Source: Carallia brachiata (taxonomy: Eukaryota; Streptophyta; Magnoliopsida; Malpighiales; Rhizophoraceae). Taken from it: DNA of 64,000 nucleotides. The translations under genes and the position numbers were made by a program. The notes below the pieces were generated by a model. That model ran no database searches and was not told the DNA's origin. It saw only the letters and a program-made list of their open reading frames with translations. Shown in pieces: positions 60,691 through 64,000 of this stretch. The DNA lies in NCBI GenBank assembly GCA_021464245.1, contig JADCRB010000068.1:12966544-13030543 (forward strand), read 5' to 3'. Within the stretch, counting starts at the first letter, position 1; each line of letters starts with the position of its first letter.

Positions 60691-61183
60691 AAATTTACGC
60701 ATGAATTTAATGATTTTTGAAAAAAAAAAAAACAGAGTTCCCTGTAATTTTCTAACAAAAGACACAGACGTGGAAAGAATTGTTCCGTTATATGCCAAAA
60801 AAAAAAAAAAAACAGAAAACTTTTGGACTTCTCTAAAATAACGTCATTTTTGTGGATGAATAATTGAATTCATAAATAAATAAAAATAAAGATAGGTATA
60901 AAAAAATTTACAAAATTTTAAAAAAATTCTTATATTTTAAAATAACACTAAATTTAATTAAATTTTAATTTTAAAAAATAAAATAATTTTATTAAAAATT
61001 TCTTATTACACCAAAAAAAAATTAAATTATAAAATTTTTTCGTATTGTATAGTATTATTTAATAAATAATAAATATTGTAATATTGAAAATAACTACGTC
61101 CTCTTTCCTAGTAAACATATAATCTTACTAAAAAAAATGATTTGTGAAAAGTGTATTTAGGAGGGCCTGCAGCTTCACTCCGA

Positions 61184-63641
61184 ATGAATAGGCTGTATCC
61201 CCTCTGCTTTTGCTTTCTGTTTGCATCGCTTTTCCCGAGTATGACTGCGCGATTATTGCCCATAATAATAGATCCATTCCCTTTGAATTTGAAGCCCTCC
61301 CCAAATTTCCAAAGGATGGCGCTAAATCTCAGCCGCCACGCGGACCGCCCCGTAGCCGCCGTGGCAGCCGCCGTGCCGACTGTCAATGCAAATACAAATG
61401 GCGGCCGTAATAGAAAGCTTCCGGTTTTGCTTTTTGACATAATGGACACCATCGTTCGCGATCCTTTTTACCATGATGTCCCTCCTTTCTTCGGGTATTT
61501 GCTTTGCCGCCCCGCTTTCCTGTATTTTTGTGTGTGTATATATATATGGAAGCTAATTAACTGTTCTTCTTCGTTTGACCTTTTGAATTATGACGTCATA
61601 AAAATGATTTACTGCAGATTGATAGTAAGAAAAAGAAGCTTTATGACTTGTTGTTTTTTTTTTTTTTTTTTGTTTTATCTATTCGTGTTCGGAAAGATAA
61701 ATATCTTGTTTATATGTGCCTATGACATTGAAATTGTTTGCTGAATACCGTTCATTTGTTGAACCAGTTGAAAGACTAGTTGCCAAAAAAAAAAAAAAAA
61801 GAAAAAAAAAATATAGCTTTCCATGTTGAGTATGAATTATGTAAGAAAGTTCCTCCATTGATTTTTTTTTTCCCCTTTAAGAGCCGTTTTAGATGACCAA
61901 ATCAAGTTTTCATCCTCAGAATGTCTTTCGAGGAACTAATCGAATGCAAACACCCAACTGCGTGGATGGAGTTTGAAAAGGGAATGATTGATGAGGTATG
62001 CCTAGAACAACTAGTGTGGCCAAAGCTGTGTTTTACATTAAGAAATTCTTGAAAATGTGTTTTACATTAAGAAATTCCGACTGTATGAAGCCATATTCGG
62101 ATAAAAATTGGAGCTTGGTTGTGTTGCATTTTTCATAATAAATGGGAAACATCCATCTCCAAGAATAGTCAGTTATAATTATAAGTGAGGCTAGAATAGT
62201 TATAATTTTCAGAGTCGGACAGGCTTCTGCTCCGCTCCCTCCAATACTCTCTAATGATAGTAGCAATTGTTTATGAGATTTCTGCTAAATGGATCAACAA
62301 ATTCCATTCCTCAATTCTATTCTTACATTCTGCATATAATTGTGCCGTGCTTAGACACTTTGGTCAATCAATCACATGGCAACCACCATTGAATGGAGAA
62401 AGATCCACCCCCCCACCTCCCCGGCCCCGGGCCACCCATGATATAGTTGCACAATATGAGACCAAACTCTTTTACCCCTTTTTGTCAATTTCTCTCATGT
62501 GAAGGCCTTTGACCAAACTGTCTCTCTTGGATGATATCTCTAAATGCTTTGCTCTGATACCATGTTTATAAAGATAAGTATGTTGAAGGTCCCAATTAGG
62601 GAACAAGGCTATATACCATGTTTATCTCTAAATGTGTTGTTTTAGACATTGCACATATTTCGTGTGGGTCAACTATTTTCATATCAACACAATCAATCTC
62701 TTAACAGTTCAATTACTATTAATTGGCCTAGTGCTAGAGTAAAAGTTCTTATCCTTACTTTGAATTCCTTGGCTTCAAAGATGCCTTGTGGGATATTTCT
62801 CAAAACTTGTGAGAATGGAGACGTTTTTATTTTGCACTTTTATGGCCCTTTTCTGTTATGTCGTGAATTTTTGTATTGAATGGATCTTTATCTTATTGTT
62901 GAGCTCCTGCGCTCCATGGGATATCTTTGTGGTAATCCATAAAAGGTTGAAAGGTGCCTTGGTTCATGGGGATGTATGAGCTAGATGTCGATGTTTTTGT
63001 GTGCTAGATATATTAGTAAGTGGTCAATATAGATTTCATGAAGTGAGATATTCAAATAGTGAAATATGTAAAAAAAAAAAAGTTTGAATAATTTTGGAAT
63101 TAGAATTGTGGTCAATATTTCAATATGGCAAATATAAATTGTTTCCTAGGCTTTTTAGAGTCATTGGATTATGCTTATTTATTAAAAAATCAGCACCTAG
63201 TTGCCGCATGTATTTCGTGCTTTCCACTAGAAGGTTATGGCAGGTACTTTTGTAGGCAGAACTTTTAGTTATTTTGCTCCTCGTGAGCTTACTGATCATC
63301 TTTTTGTGTGTTGCATAGAGCTGTGGTTATTTTTAAAAAAATCAGTGTTAGTTTAGATGATTTTACCTGAAACTTGTAAAAGATTGGCTAGTAATACAAT
63401 AATGTAAGATAAAATAATTAATGCTAAAATTTTTTAGGGCAAATGATTCATAAACTTGTAAGGAAATTTTATGGTCAATTTTCTGCTGGCTTTCTGCTGT
63501 AATCTCAGTTGATTTTGTAAAATTTCATTGTTTTTGTTATATTCATTTTGTGTTGCCTATGGTGGGAAAGTTATTGTGTTTTCTTTCAGATGGAGCTTAG
63601 AAGGAAATTCTTCAAAGATGGCAGAGATTTTGATTTGGAAG
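61184..63641 (+). CDS. cpFHy1: Plastid HAD-family flavin mononucleotide phosphatase (5' part, continues past the window)
   Basis: Exons visible are 61184-61494, 61920-61995 and 63590-63641, in a continuous frame. The product starts with a Leu/Pro/Ala-rich, likely transit peptide. KLPVLLFDIMDTIVRDPFY then carries HAD motif I (D-x-M-D-T), followed by MSFEELIECKHPTAWMEFEKGMIDE and MELRRKFFKDGRDFDLEG. These match, as I recall them, the plant chloroplast FMN hydrolase cpFHy1 family, which removes phosphate from FMN. The start codon is uncertain: in-frame ATGs are at 61184, 61241 and 61316. The last junction uses a weak donor (GAAG|GTTGTG) or the exon ends otherwise. HAD motifs II-IV lie beyond the window. 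Confidence 0.85.
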
Positions 63642-64000
63642 GTTGTGCAGAAGTTGACCTCACAAAGTTTGTTTGATGATCAAACTTTTTTTGTGCATGC
63701 CAGCATTTTCTTCAGTGATCTAACTGTGCTTGACTACGTGAAATCCCTGAAATTTTGACTTTTTGCATGTTTATGAGCGTATTGGAGTATGGCTAACAAA
63801 AGCTGAACAATTTTTTTTTAAAGTGCTAGAAGTTAAGCACGTATTTATAGCGATTGAACAGTTCGTGTTCTTTTAAAGCAAGTACTCCTAAATACAAAGG
63901 TCAAAATTATCCAGAGGTGAACCAAAGAGTAACTGTACTGCTCTTAGCTAAGAGAATCCTTTAAGAATATATGAAAAGCTCATAGTAATTTCACAAGAAA
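63642..64000 (+). other. Probable third intron of the cpFHy1-like gene
   Basis: If the exon is read on instead, it stops within 12 codons. The expected next block (GLKECMRSGYSY-like) is not present up to the window end, so this is most likely intron. Confidence 0.55.

Noticed and set aside
61108..61452. 114-codon minus frame
   Set aside because: Antisense to the first exon of the HAD phosphatase gene.
1..64000. LTR retrotransposons, CRISPR arrays, rRNA, organellar insertions
   Set aside because: Looked for and not seen: no long direct repeats with TG...CA ends, no regular spaced repeats, no rRNA or plastid gene sequence.

Overview
The window is plant nuclear DNA, almost certainly from a eudicot. 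It is AT-rich, its genes have many GT-AG introns, and it holds a land-plant gene set: a cellulose synthase-like D, a plant GT47 exostosin-type glycosyltransferase, a plastid-type zinc-ribbon membrane protein and a plastid-type HAD flavin mononucleotide phosphatase. Short plant transposons (MULE, hAT, RTE LINE, SINE, MITEs) fill the spaces. Nothing points to bacteria, an organelle or a virus, and there is no CRISPR array, operon or rRNA. The species cannot be told from the sequence alone.

Layout. 1-10.6 kb: gene-free, with several fold-back repeats. 10,608-15,308: a complete-looking Mutator-like element with about 110-bp terminal inverted repeats and a perfect 9-bp target duplication. It carries a FAR1/FHY3-type transposase broken by four single-base frameshifts. 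15,969-20,618 (minus): an intact three-exon CSLD gene of 1,144 codons, with a probable 5'-leader intron and CT-rich leader up to about 22.0 kb. 22.5-37.9 kb: gene-poor, with a poly(A)-tailed LINE-like 3' fragment split by a hAT element, a second hAT-like MITE, and GC-rich islands of unknown origin. 37.9-39.7 kb: a GC-rich possible gene remnant. 41,167-47,728 (minus): a nine-exon GT47 gene of 511 codons whose first intron appears to be GC-AG. 48.8-51.3 kb: repeats. 52,408-55,269 (minus): a four-exon, 238-residue predicted plastid membrane protein with a C-terminal zinc ribbon. 56.7-58.0 kb: an RTE-clade LINE relic split by a tRNA-derived SINE with a perfect 13-bp target duplication. 59.2-60.7 kb: a MULE-type MITE and a hAT-like repeat also present at 5.6-6.3 kb. 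61.2 kb to the end (plus): the 5' part of a plastid HAD phosphatase gene (cpFHy1-like), which runs off the window.

The genes do not form an operon or an evident cluster. Two of them (CSLD and GT47) act in cell-wall polysaccharide synthesis in the Golgi/endomembrane system and two are predicted plastid proteins; I read this as ordinary neighbourhood. I found no clearly new biological system. The most informative structures are the layered transposon insertions (SINE in LINE, hAT in LINE, MULE in a fold-back repeat), the deletion-only damage to the MULE transposase, and the unexplained extra reading frame inside the MULE. Exon boundaries were worked out by eye from splice signals, frame continuity and recalled family sequences; no search was run.
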